In this document: in pieces, positions 54,905 to 64,000 of the stretch
How positions within the stretch are numbered: position 1 is the first letter of the stretch
Layout of the letters: the number at the start of each line of letters is the position of its first letter
Assembly: GCA_907164885.2 (NCBI GenBank)
Contig: OU015492.1
Coordinates: 45,784,893 to 45,848,892 of the forward strand
Origin: Dolomedes plantarius
Taxonomy: Eukaryota; Arthropoda; Arachnida; Araneae; Dolomedidae
Reading direction: 5' to 3'
Length of the DNA stretch: 64,000 nucleotides
Made by a program: the position numbers and the translations under genes
Notes under the pieces: generated by a model
The model's input: only the letters and a program-made list of their open reading frames with translations
Told to the model about the DNA's origin: nothing
Databases searched by the model: none

Positions 54905-55575
54905 ATGCTTTTTTTTATGTTATTTATACTGTGTTTAGTTTTTAATGGATTTTGGTAGATTTATTATAAATTTATATATTTTATGTTTTACTTTTCAGGA
55001 TTTTTTGCTCCAGTGATAAAGGCTAAATCTTTTCTATGTTATTTATACTGTGTTTAGTTTTTGAAATTGATTTTGGTTAACAAACATTCGATAATTTGAC
55101 ATTTTTACTTTTCAGCTTTACTTTTCAAAATTCTTTATTTTCCTAAAGGCAATTTGACATTTTTCCTTTTCAGCTTTTAGTGGTTTATTATAAATGCATA
55201 TATTTTATGTTTTACTTTTCAGGGTTTTTGCTCCAATGATGAAAGGCTAAATCTAGCTGAATTCTGTGGAAATTATTGTAAATTTATGGTTTTTTATATT
55301 GCGTTTTATTTTTATTCATGCGTATAACATTTCACATGCTTTTTATTCTATGTTATTTATACTGTGTTTAGTTTTTAAATTGATTTTGGTTGACAAATAT
55401 TCGACAATTTGACATTTTAAAGTTTTTAGTGGAACAATGATGAAAGACTGAATCTACCTAAATTCTGAGATGTGAATTTCACATGCTTTTTTTCTGTGTT
55501 ATTTATACTGTGTTTAATTTTAAAATTGATTTTGGTTAACAAACATTCTTAAAATCCCGGGCAACGCCGGATAAA
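54905..55575 (+). repeat. Reiterated Helitron 3'-subterminal unit (four copies)
   Basis: The phrase TGTTATTTATACTGTGTTTA, followed by TTTTTAAATTGATTTTGGTT and AACAAACATTC, occurs at about 54917, 55038, 55343 and 55496, and again at 59189 next to the Helitron 3' end. The 55496 copy continues into CCCGGGCAACGCCGG, the Helitron hairpin. Other shared phrases are AAAGGCTAAATCTA and TATATTTTATGTTTTACTTT. Confidence 0.65.
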
Positions 55576-55861
55576 TTATCACATGTGTAGGTTGATAATT
55601 TATAAATCTTAAAACTGATCCCACATGTATATTTACCGACCCACAAGAACTTTCCAATATTTTTAATTAATAAATAACCAACAATTTTTGAAGGATGCGA
55701 CTCTCGATTCACAGACGTGCAGTAGATGGCGCCACTATTTTAAACTTTTAGTATTCCAACCCATTTGTAATATTATTATCTTTATAATATACTAGGTGAA
55801 AACACGCACTTCGCGACGGAGTACATTGAAATGAAATACAACGTCAATGTATGCAATTAAT

Positions 55862-55862
55862 G

Positions 55863-55925
<63 letters not shown>

Positions 55926-55945
55926 TTATATATATATAATAAATA
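55862..55945. repeat. (TA)n microsatellite
   Basis: About 40 TA units with a few TTTATA interruptions, inside the reverse Helitron. Confidence 0.85.
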
Positions 55946-56015
55946 CGACGATCAATGTATACAAATAATGTAAAAAAACAAAAAATATATTTATAAAAAA
56001 ATTGTAAGGGATATT

Positions 56016-57540
56016 TGTAGTAAAGCGATTTTAAATAAAAAGCTAGCTTTATTACATGTTAGTGATAAAAGGCCGGAATCAAACTTAAAGCCGACAGTAA
56101 TTATTGAATAGTGTTATTTAGGACGTAGCCCGTGTCAGACAGCTTTATGAGATTTGAAGATGGGAAGATCTGAGATGGAGACATACATTAGCTGACGGAG
56201 CCAGAAAGTGACATCATGTTACAAAGGTCTTTTATATTGAATTTATGGTATACAGAGATCCCCATCACCCCGTGCAGATCTTGGGTGGTCTAAAAAGGGC
56301 AGGCAGTGAGGGCGTGAGGTTTTTAAGTTCAGAAGCCAATGAAAAAGTGTGAAGGGAGTATAGCGAATGAAAAGTTTACGGTGTCCGGATTGGCTGTTTG
56401 AAGTTTATGAGAAGGTGGAGTCATAAGTGTGAAAGGGGATTAAAATAAAATATATAGAAGGAGTTTTGAAAAGAAAAAAGAGAGAGAGAGAGTCTGGATC
56501 GGGGAGGCCGTAGGTCCTCATCTCCAGCACGACTTAAAAAGTTATACTTTAAGTGGACTTGAGGTTTCTACATAAACCTGTAACTGCCACTGAGGGGGTA
56601 GAGAGAAGAGCTCCCCAGATTTCAAATACGATCAGCTTATAGAGAACGAATTGCGTTGACTAAGTAAAATAGAGAGGTCCGCACTCAGATTGCAGCAGAG
56701 ACCAAGAGACCCAGCTCCCGTGCCACAGCCGAGAAGCAATCCCCATCGAGAACGAAATCGAGAAGCAACACGACGAGGAGAGCCCAACGCCCCGTTTCAC
56801 GACGTGAAGAGATCCCCATCGCCAGTGCAAAATAGTGAAGGTACGCGCCAAGGAAAGCCCGACTACAATTATTAACTGAGAAAAATTGATCCTTCATCGT
56901 GAAAGAAATAGAGATAGCCCCATGCCCGGTGGATCAGTGTGACCCCGACCCTCGGCGAGGCGAGAAGGCCAACATAGTAACGTGAGTTGATGAAAAGCAA
57001 TTGGGGCGAGTGTTAAATCTCAAATTTGATTTGTTCAGTTCCAATTCAGGCGAGGTAATTTAGTTTTTTTCGTAAGGAAGGAGTTTTTAGTGACAAGGTG
57101 TTTAGTGTTGAACTAATAGTTAAGTTTATTTGTTTTTGCGCTCGGGACGCTCCCTAACCTTGGCAAGGTAATAAATAATAAATACAATTTGTGAAAAATA
57201 AGAATTTTGTGCATTGATTTCGGGAAATGAAAGATTCTTTTTGTTACTTGTAAATATTAAGTGTGTAAATAAACTAAGTTTTGTTATGTTAAAATCTATT
57301 TGTTTCTCTAGTTTGAAAGCTGTTGGTGTTAAATTTCATGATCTAAAATTGAGAATAGTTTATTGGTTTTTGTTCGGTTGCTAAATTCGACATCCAGGGC
57401 TTTGGGTTGTATTCAACAAAATAATTATTAAAACACAACGCACCCAAATAAATTCTAAGAAAAATAAATAATTAGTACTAACCAAAATAATTTACGATAC
57501 GCGCCCAAATGAACTAAAAGCTGGATGTAGCAACACGACA
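56016..57540. mobile_element. Solo LTR copy 3, 1525 bp, TSD ATATT
   Basis: Begins TGTAGTAAAGCGATT and ends GTAGCAACACGACA. ATATT is duplicated at 56011-56015 and 57541-57545. Shared 3' phrases with the other long LTRs are CACAACGCACCCAA, TTTACGATACGCGCCCAA and ACGACA. A purine-rich AGAGAGAGAGAG tract lies near 56478. Frames around 56660-56900 on both strands have no known product. Confidence 0.8.
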
Positions 57541-57545
57541 ATATT

Positions 57546-58137
57546 TTTATAGACAAAATAATGTAGAAGAAAATATTCAAATTAAATCTAATAGGACATA
57601 CAAAATAATATAGTACAGTTTGAGGAACATAATATCTTTTATTGTATTTTAATATTTTTTTGGATAATGTCCAATCGTCTGCCGCATTAGCAAGAAAAAA
57701 AATATTTTTTTTGTCTATTTAGTTGTTATGCACGTGACGATAAATTTATTTAAAGTACCAGAAAAAGAAATCACGTGATCAGCATTTAATAAATTAAATT
57801 CTAAAAATTTATCTTTAAAAATTCCCCAAAAATCAGAAAATGGAAGTAAAAATTCGAAAAAGATCTCATTTTAAAGGAATTTTTATGATCTTTCCTGTGA
57901 TATAAATTTCATAACCCTCAAACTATTGTTTCAAATGCAAACTTAAAAAAAGTTAATAAAACAGCTTAAAAATTTAATCAAAAAAATCTAAGAAGAATTT
58001 TTCAAAAATCTTTCAAAGTGCACCCCTATACTATAAGAAGAATCGCCATGCAAAATTTCAGCCCTTTAGGTCCAGTGGTTTGGTCTGTACGTTGTATGTC
58101 AGTCAGTCAGTTACGGAACTGTTTTATATATATAGAT
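57546..58137. other. 5' part of the reverse Helitron
   Basis: AT-rich, with the conserved Helitron 5' block at 58040-58136. Otherwise nothing recognised. Confidence 0.35.
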
Positions 58138-58630
58138 TTTTATTACTATCTTTATATCGTAACGTTAACTTCATGCGCACGCATTAGTTTCATATGCTTA
58201 TTTTATTATTATCTTTATAATAGCGTAATTTTCATATGATTTTAAACAAAAATCGTTTTAACTGGCATTCAATTGGCTGTTTAAACTTTATATTTACACC
58301 CTATTTAAAAGAAGGAGGGTGTAAATTTTTCAAAGAGAATGTTTCAACACCCAACTTCAAAGAAGTTGGGTGTAAATTGAAGGGTAGAAAGTTGGTAAAA
58401 TCAAAATTTTGTGCAATGTATTTAATTTCTCGATTAAAAGTAGCTTTTTTCTAAAAATTAATTTATTTCGCTTGAAAAGCTAAATATCTTATGCACGCGG
58501 TGTATATTATTATTACTATCTTTATATCGTAACGTTAACTTCGTGCGCGAGCATTATTTTCTTATGCTTTTTTTATTATTATCTTTATAATACCTTTATT
58601 TTCATATGGTTCTAAACAACTATCGTTTTT
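58138..58630. repeat. Direct repeat pair (about 125 bp each) around a hairpin block
   Basis: TATTACTATCTTTATATCGT followed by AACGTTAACTTC(A/G)TGCGC occurs at 58141 and again at 58510. Both continue with TTATTATTATCTTTATAAT and CATATG(A/G)TT(T/C)TAAACAA. The reverse Helitron inserted at the left edge of the first copy. Between the copies are two hairpins built on ACACCC...GGGTGT. Confidence 0.7.
58347..58373. other. Perfect 12-bp stem, 3-base loop hairpin
   Basis: ACACCCAACTTC, loop AAA, then GAAGTTGGGTGT. A weaker version (ACACCCTATTT ... GGAGGGTGT) lies 53 bases upstream, at about 58294-58323. Both are followed by AAATT. Confidence 0.8.
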
Positions 58631-59274
58631 ATTCATATTATGTTGGTTTTTTATTAATTAAAAATTAAGGGTAATTAATTTCGATTCCGGAAGTTGTTAT
58701 TATCTTTATTTTCATATGCTTTTTCATTTACGAATTATTCAAATGTTGGTTAAAAAACGTTTGTGTAATTTATACATTTGTGTGTGTTTAATTATTGAAA
58801 TTAATAAATTTATATTTCTGGAGAGGATGTTTCAATTTTTAGTGGTACTATGATGAAAGGCTGAATCTGCCAAAATTCTGAGGAGTTTATTATGGAGAGA
58901 AAATGAATTTAATACGTAGAGGATGTTTATAGGAGTTTAATGTGGAGAGGAGTTGAATGGTTTGCAGCCCTCAATCAAACTCTTCATTTTTTAAGAGGCA
59001 ACGCTGGAGTCATATCATGGTTCTATTGGAAATTTCTGCTAATCCTGTAATTTCATCTTTTTTTTTTGCCCCAATGAGGAAAGGCTAAATCTACCAGAAT
59101 TCTGAGGAGTTTATTATAAATTTATATATTTTGATATTGGGTTTTCCTTTTATTCATGTGTATAAGATTTCACGTGGTTTTTTTTCTATGTTATTTATAC
59201 TGTGTTTATTTTTAAATTGATTTTGGTTAACAAACATTCTTAAAATCTCGGGCATCGCCGGGTACTTCAGCTAG

Positions 59275-60875
59275 TATATAATAACATATTCATTTTATTT
59301 TAATGTAAAAATCGCGTCTTAGGATCCGAAAAAAGGGTTATTTTTAGTTTAGGAATAATTACTCTTAAATATCATTTTTTAATAGGTATTACCGTTTAGC
59401 ATCTTGGATTTCTTACATTGATTTATTGTACGTTGATGTTTGGAGGCAATGTGATAGTACATATTCATATTAATTATATAGCTCTGGTTTTAACCCTCCC
59501 CCCCTAAAAAAATAGTTAAAACAACATTAATAGTTTCTTTAGAAAAGTCAATGCTTTTTCGTGATAAAATCTTAGTCAATATTATTAATGACACACTAAA
59601 AACTGACATTTAAAAATGAGTGGTCCGCTAGGATATTTCTTTCATAGTGTGTAGGATTTCGTGGGGTTAAGAATCCTCGTGCGAATGAAATTAGGATTTT
59701 AGATAACGTATATTAAAATAAACTTTCTAAATATAGCTTCTCTGGTTTCTTAAAGAACTTGGAAGTTGTACAATGTATATATTAAAGGAAGCTTGTTTTT
59801 ATCAACAATTTTTTTTACATGCGTAGCTAGAGGAATTTTTTTTAGAGTAATCTTGTAAAAAAATTGAAAATCCTCTTAGGTTTCGGACTTTTTAATAAGT
59901 TTTCGAAATGCTTATACGAAGATTACCAGACACTACTATGCGTCGAGTGATTTTCTTCAGCGCTATTGAAAATTAGATTTTTCGAGGAGCTAAATTCGGC
60001 TGCAAATTTATTAAATAAGATTGTTTGCTACTGGGGAGAAATATAATCGAATTGAGGGAATTGTAACATTTAGGGAATTATAACATATTATTTAAAATGC
60101 GCGAATATTTTTACATACAGCGTTAATATGACTCAGTTATGTGTATGTGTAACTACACCAAAAAATGATTTACCTAAAAATATACAAAGAAATTTCAATA
60201 TTCTTTGGCGTAGATTTTACGGGCACTGAAAATTTCATTTTTTTCTTCTCTTAGAATTGATGCTGATCATGGTAAAATTTAAAAGTAGCACAAGAATTAA
60301 AAAATATTTTATCCTACGGGGCTGAGGTTAATAAAATATTTATGATAATATTAGATCATTCGGAAAACAACGTTATAACGCATGAACCTTTCTAAATGCT
60401 GTGGCCAAGTCCTTGAATGCTCGAAAGCTGCGGCACTGGGACATTTAAACACTTGAGATAGCTCTAGGGATAGTCGGTTTATCTATGCATTACTAATATA
60501 ATGGTATTCTCTAGCTAGATTATTCATATTTTGCCAATTTATAAACTAGTTTAGAAAATAAATATTAGTAAAGTACAAAAAAAAAGATATGTGACTGTAT
60601 AGCATTTTTTACTAGCCCTTAATAGACTACATTTTAAATATCAGACCCTGTGTTAATGTATTCAAACTTATTCGCTTTAATCTTCACAAAAATTATGTGT
60701 TTCTGGAACGAATTTGACTGAAAATATAGGTAACCTGTAAATCTAAAAAAAATTATTTAAGAATAACTTTTGGTATATTTTAATTTTGGTCGTAAGATGG
60801 TTTCCTCGTTGTCACTTCCGGAAGTACACCTGACAAACCAGCGAAATTTGAATCTTAAATATAAAATAAATCTGT
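59275..60875. other. Unassigned, AT-rich
   Basis: No frame, repeat pair or RNA gene was recognised. Confidence 0.3.
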
Positions 60876-61500
60876 CTAGCTATCTCAGTTTCGATAGCAT
60901 GTTCCAGTCCTCTCTCTTCTGCCACCGCATCTAGGTACAGAACATGCGGTATTCTGCCTAGCCATCGCAACTTTGATAATGGAAACGAGAGCAATCCTCC
61001 TGGCTACCCCAGTTTCGATGGCAAAGTAGCAGAACGATCTGATCAGCCACCGCAATCTAGATCATAGGTGTCGAACCTTTGGGCTTGTCTGGGACGCACT
61101 GAAGAAAGAGGAATAGTCTTGGGCGCGTATAAAACATGTAATACAGTCAATGCATATAAATAACAAAATTTTCTTAGTTTATTTTCATTTTTTACTATAA
61201 CACCAAAAGAAGAGGGCAACATAAATATAAACCAGAGGGGTATTTGACCATGTTTTTGTGAAACCTTTCACACAATTGTGAAAGGAACAATTGTATCAAT
61301 GCGTGATTGTGTAACGATTGATTTGTTTCTCGGAATATAGGTTTTACAAAGTGGACGATCTTGTAGGGCCGCATTACTTGCTGTTCAGGGCCAAATGCGG
61401 CCAGCGGGCTGCGAGTTGGACACGCCTGATCTAGATAAAAGATATTCCGTCTATCTGTCAAGGCATTGCAATTTTGGTAGTGAATACGAGATTGATCTGT
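60876..61500. repeat. Decayed minisatellite, about 42-bp unit, at least 6 copies
   Basis: The anchor GC(T/C)A(T/C)C recurs at 60879, 60921, 60961, 61003 and 61046, then at 61463 after a MITE insertion; subtracting the 374 inserted bases gives a last step of 43. Units share CTAGCCATCGCAACTTTGAT-like text followed by a purine-rich end (GGAAACGAGAGCAATC). The period is a multiple of three, but no long open frame spans the array. Confidence 0.65.
61063..61428. mobile_element. 366-bp hAT-type MITE inside the minisatellite, perfect TSD ATCTAGAT
   Basis: Left end CATAGGTGTCGAACCTTTGG; the complement of the right end reads CAGGCGTGTCCAACTCGCAG. ATCTAGAT is duplicated exactly at 61055-61062 and 61429-61436. 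GGCCGCATT / AATGCGGCC blocks occur near the right end. The 88-codon reverse frame over it is not coding. Confidence 0.75.
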
Positions 61501-62688
61501 TTGTAATACTGACTGTTATATAGGATGGATCACTATCAGAGTCCATACTATTTTTACTCTTAAGTCATATATACCTGTAGGATGCAGTTTCGGCCCCTCA
61601 GATTTAACACGTATGAACTCAGCGTATTTTAGGTGGTCGCACAATTGTGAGAATTTGATGTGGGATCTCACTGACATATAGAAAAGTTAGGTGCCTACAA
61701 AATTCGACTAGCCTGTTCTTTTAAAATTTGCATGTCATCGCTTGCACAGAACACTACATGAGATCATTTTGTTTGACTTTTTTTTGCTTGTAACGGGAAA
61801 CTAAGTATGCTAGCCATTCATCAGAAAGTCGCATGTATGAAGCGCATGTGACTGATATAAATTGTATAAAAAATCAGTCATTTCTTGCTTAGGTGCGCAC
61901 ATTGTAGAAGCATCAAACAAGGCATTGTCCTTTTGTTTTTAACTTTTTGAATTTTACCATTTGAACTCGCAACATTTTTACTTTCTGTATCAACTATCTA
62001 TAAATGTCCATAAATGTGTGTTCCCTAGGCTCAGTATTCCCCATGTGTAACAATATTTTGTATCAGATTGCTTCATTTCAATCGCTGAGCAGGTTAAAAT
62101 GATTAGAATTTCACAGGATCGCTGACGAAGTGTTTAGTTGTCACGTATTTTCAATTGGATAATTGAATTTAACTTGGAGATCGCACCCGAAATTTTCGAT
62201 TCTAACTATTTATTTGGTTGCTTGTAATCAAACCAATCAGATCCATTAATATAATTTCGAATCCTCGTATGAAAGAAGTCAACTTAGCGAATTCATACCA
62301 TGAACATTTTTTTTCTCTGGTACAGCCTTGTTTCTTTAATATTTTAAGCGCATGCGCATAAGAAGTATCCCGTCGCTTTGGTGTGAGGATATGAGCGACT
62401 TTTGCTTATGAAAATCGTTTTACTATCATATATTCTTGGCTGTGTGAAACTGTTTCGATACAAATATAAATATTACTAGATAAAGCATGCAGTTCAAGTT
62501 GAAAAGATATCCACCGTCCCTAATTACAGTGAATAAAAGGCACAGTCGTTTACAAAAGAAAATTTTTCTGGATATATTTTTTCCTAAATAATTATCTGGA
62601 ATATCAAAATTTGCCTTTTCATAATTATTATATTTTCAATTGAAAGGTGGTTAAATTGATTTATTATATCCTTGAAAAGTGCCTGTAA
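61501..62688. other. Unassigned
   Basis: AT-rich, no recognised feature. Confidence 0.3.
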
Positions 62689-63225
62689 TCTAATATAAAA
62701 AAATGAATGTTTGTCTATCTGTAACTGTATAGATATCCACAGTTTAGGAGAGACGATCGTGAAATTTTAAATACAGGCGTCGTTAAACACAGTGGAGGCA
62801 ACTAAGAACTTTCACCCCTCTGGATTCACAGTCCTCTACTAACTCTCAGCCATATTAGTTCTAGAGAGAAGCTAAAACACTAGAAAATAAATAAAATCAA
62901 GTTTCAAGTCATATATTAAACCCGAATAATAAATGGAAGTCAGATTTTATACTCTAACATTCATATTTTAAGACATTTCGGTTACGCCGTTGTTTGTAAA
63001 CACACATTCTTTGTTGCCATATTCATTTTAGAAATTTCTTATCGAGACGATGTTCAGTAAATGCGTTTTTTCAAAGGTGAAATAAGCGATGTTCTGTAAA
63101 TGCCCCGAAAATATTTGTTTAGTGGAGATTTAGGCAGATTAAAGAATTTAAATAAACTTTTGTGTAATTTATACATTTGTGCGTGTTTAATTATTTTAAT
63201 TAATAGATTTATATTTTTAAAATCG
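62689..63225 (+). mobile_element. Second Helitron copy, 5' portion
   Basis: TCTAATATAAAAAAATGAATG preceded by A repeats the 5' end at 51551. The match continues through ACGATCGTGAAATTTTA, TACAGGCGTC, GTTTCAAGTCATATATTAAA and CAGATTTTATACTCTAA. The block at 63150-63220 (TTTGTGTAATTTATACATTT, GTGTTTAATTATT) matches 58755-58815 of the first copy. Its 3' end is not seen before the window ends. Confidence 0.6.
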
Positions 63226-63586
63226 TTTTATTCTTGAATTCTTTTGAGATTTATAGAATAGCAAAGAGTGGCAACACAAGTGGGTTGTTTACAAACGTGG
63301 TTAGCCATTTTCTGAAAGTTAGAAAAACTACCGTGGATGAGGATAGGCTTAGTGACACGTGGCGGTCGGTTGCGTTTCTTGTTGTTCTATCTTGATTTTT
63401 CGCTGCTTTTTGGTAGGCGTTCTTCGTGTACCGTTTGTGTATTGTTTCCTGTGTTGCGCTGTGCTTCTTGTGGCTGCTTTTCGTGTTGGTTTTGTGATTT
63501 TTTCCTCGGTTTGGTTGTGGTGTTGGTTCTGCAGCTGCCGGTGACGGAGTATGCGGTAAGTGGTTTCTGAATTTTGCTTTTCTGGA

Positions 63587-64000
63587 ATGGAGGAGTCTCC
63601 GGCTGACGGCAACTTCTTCTGGTCTGATAAGCTCCAGCCGCATGAATTTTTGAATGAAGCTTTGGGTCAAGGTGTGGGAACTTTAACAATTTTTCTTGAA
63701 AGTCCTGCAGGGGCTATCCCTATTTCTCACCCAAAAAAACTGAAGGATGAGCTGGTTAGTCGCGTCGGTCCCAAGATAAGTTTAAGTTTTTTAAAGGCCA
63801 CACGTAACGGAAAAATCGTTTGTGTCACGGAAGATAACAATACTGCCATCCAATTGTTAAAAATTAATGAAATATTGTCGGTACCTATCGTGCCCAGATT
63901 AAATCCGGATACACTTACGTCAAAGTTTTTACTTTATGATATTCCGCTAAATGTCACCTGCAATGAAGTTGCGGAAGAACTGTTAGAGAATGGCATTCCG
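63587..64000 (+). CDS. LINE ORF1-like frame, open at the right edge
   Basis: ATG at 63587 opens 138 codons with no stop before the window ends. It starts MEESPADGNFFWSDKLQPHE. Later it has FLESPAGAIPISHPKKLKDE, LKINEILSVPIVPRLNPDTL and KFLLYDIPLNVTCNEVAEEL. The last part resembles the first RNA-binding-like strand-helix of jockey/CR1-type LINE ORF1 proteins (xGVIxxVPxDISxxELxxEL). The preceding 300 bases would be its 5' UTR. Reverse-strand frames over 63251-63689 show no recognisable product and are probably its antisense shadow. A host gene cannot be excluded from this fragment. Confidence 0.5.
   Translation, partial: MEESPADGNFFWSDKLQPHEFLNEALGQGVGTLTIFLESPAGAIPISHPKKLKDELVSRVGPKISLSFLKATRNGKIVCVTEDNNTAIQLLKINEILSVPIVPRLNPDTLTSKFLLYDIPLNVTCNEVAEELLENGIP

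Larger units (their letters stand above)
55793..58136 (-). mobile_element. Non-autonomous Helitron, reverse orientation, split by a solo LTR
   Basis: On the reverse strand the 5' end is TCTATATATATAAAACAGTT (ending at + 58136, preceded by A). The 3' end is CGTCGCGAAGTGCG, about 9 bases, then CTAG (+ 55793-55796) followed by T. Near the 5' end the reverse strand holds AACTGACTGACTGACATACA and CCACTGGACCTAAAGGGCTG, a motif set that I recall from other arthropod Helitrons. No protein is coded. Minus the solo LTR it is about 0.8 kb. Confidence 0.55.
51551..59274 (+). mobile_element. Helitron-bounded block (5' TC at 51551, 3' CTAG at 59274)
   Basis: The 5' end TCTAATATATAAAAATGAATG is preceded by A. 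At the right, CTCGGGCATCGCCGGGTAC is followed by TTCAGCTAG and then T. This is the Helitron layout: 5' TC, 3' hairpin about 11 bases before CTAG, insertion between A and T. The same 5' end recurs at 62689. A second hairpin without CTAG (CCCGGGCAACGCCGG, about 55555) shows that at least two 3' ends are stacked, so the 7.7-kb span may be composite. It carries no helicase, and contains the 394-bp-TIR element, a tRNA-like repeat and another Helitron. Confidence 0.6.

Noticed and set aside
1..64000. CRISPR arrays, operons, ribosome binding sites, rRNA genes
   Set aside because: Composition, introns and transposon types are eukaryotic. No regularly spaced short direct repeats with unique spacers and no rRNA-like blocks were seen.

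Overview
This is an AT-rich eukaryotic window with the tail of one spliced host gene and a very dense, multiply nested set of transposable elements. The mix (BEL/Pao, hAT, Tc1, piggyBac, pogo/Tigger, Helitrons, tRNA-derived SINEs, jockey/I-type LINE remnants) and the style of the coding remnants suggest an arthropod, most likely an arachnid such as a spider. That placement is inference and was not tested.

Bases 1-22000 hold the 3' part of an ENTPD5/6-like nucleoside diphosphatase gene on the + strand. Eight coding exons can be placed with matching GT/AG sites and phases. They carry apyrase conserved regions 3, 4 and 5 and end at a TAG at 21998-22000. The N-terminal exons lie before the window. 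The introns carry a mariner remnant, a 178-bp hAT MITE, a reverse Helitron remnant with an OTU protease domain, two internally deleted piggyBac elements, nested Tigger MITEs, two solo LTRs and a deleted pogo element.

From 22001 to about 45400 there is a LINE fragment, SINEs, and a 5.7-kb hAT element (25881-31629) whose transposase gene was hit by a second hAT and by a Tc1 element. Further on are layered hAT MITEs, a Tc1 copy split by a 719-bp hAT MITE, a Tc1 element with a complete 346-codon transposase ORF (37851-39265), a 2.0-kb solo LTR, and a recurrent short element with subterminal inverted repeats (four copies).

From 45403 to 51186 there is a decayed hAT element holding a LINE fragment and a solo LTR. 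That LTR was itself split by a BEL/Pao retrotransposon which lost everything between the protease and the last codons of its polyprotein.

From 51551 to 59274 there is a Helitron-bounded block. It contains the most unusual object here: a 2.34-kb DNA transposon (52123-54460) with about 394-bp terminal inverted repeats and a perfect 8-bp target duplication. It carries a broken copy of what I recall as an uncharacterised arthropod protein family, with DDE-like motifs. A reverse Helitron (55793-58136), itself split by a solo LTR, lies in the same block. The rest holds a 42-bp-period minisatellite split by a hAT MITE, a second Helitron 5' end, and a LINE ORF1-like frame running off the right edge.

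No prokaryotic features, rRNA genes, functional tRNA genes or CRISPR arrays were seen. Only two frames look complete or open: the Tc1 transposase at 38088-39128 and the LINE ORF entering at 63587. Most other listed coding remnants are broken. Many element limits rest on target-site duplications that I read directly on both sides.
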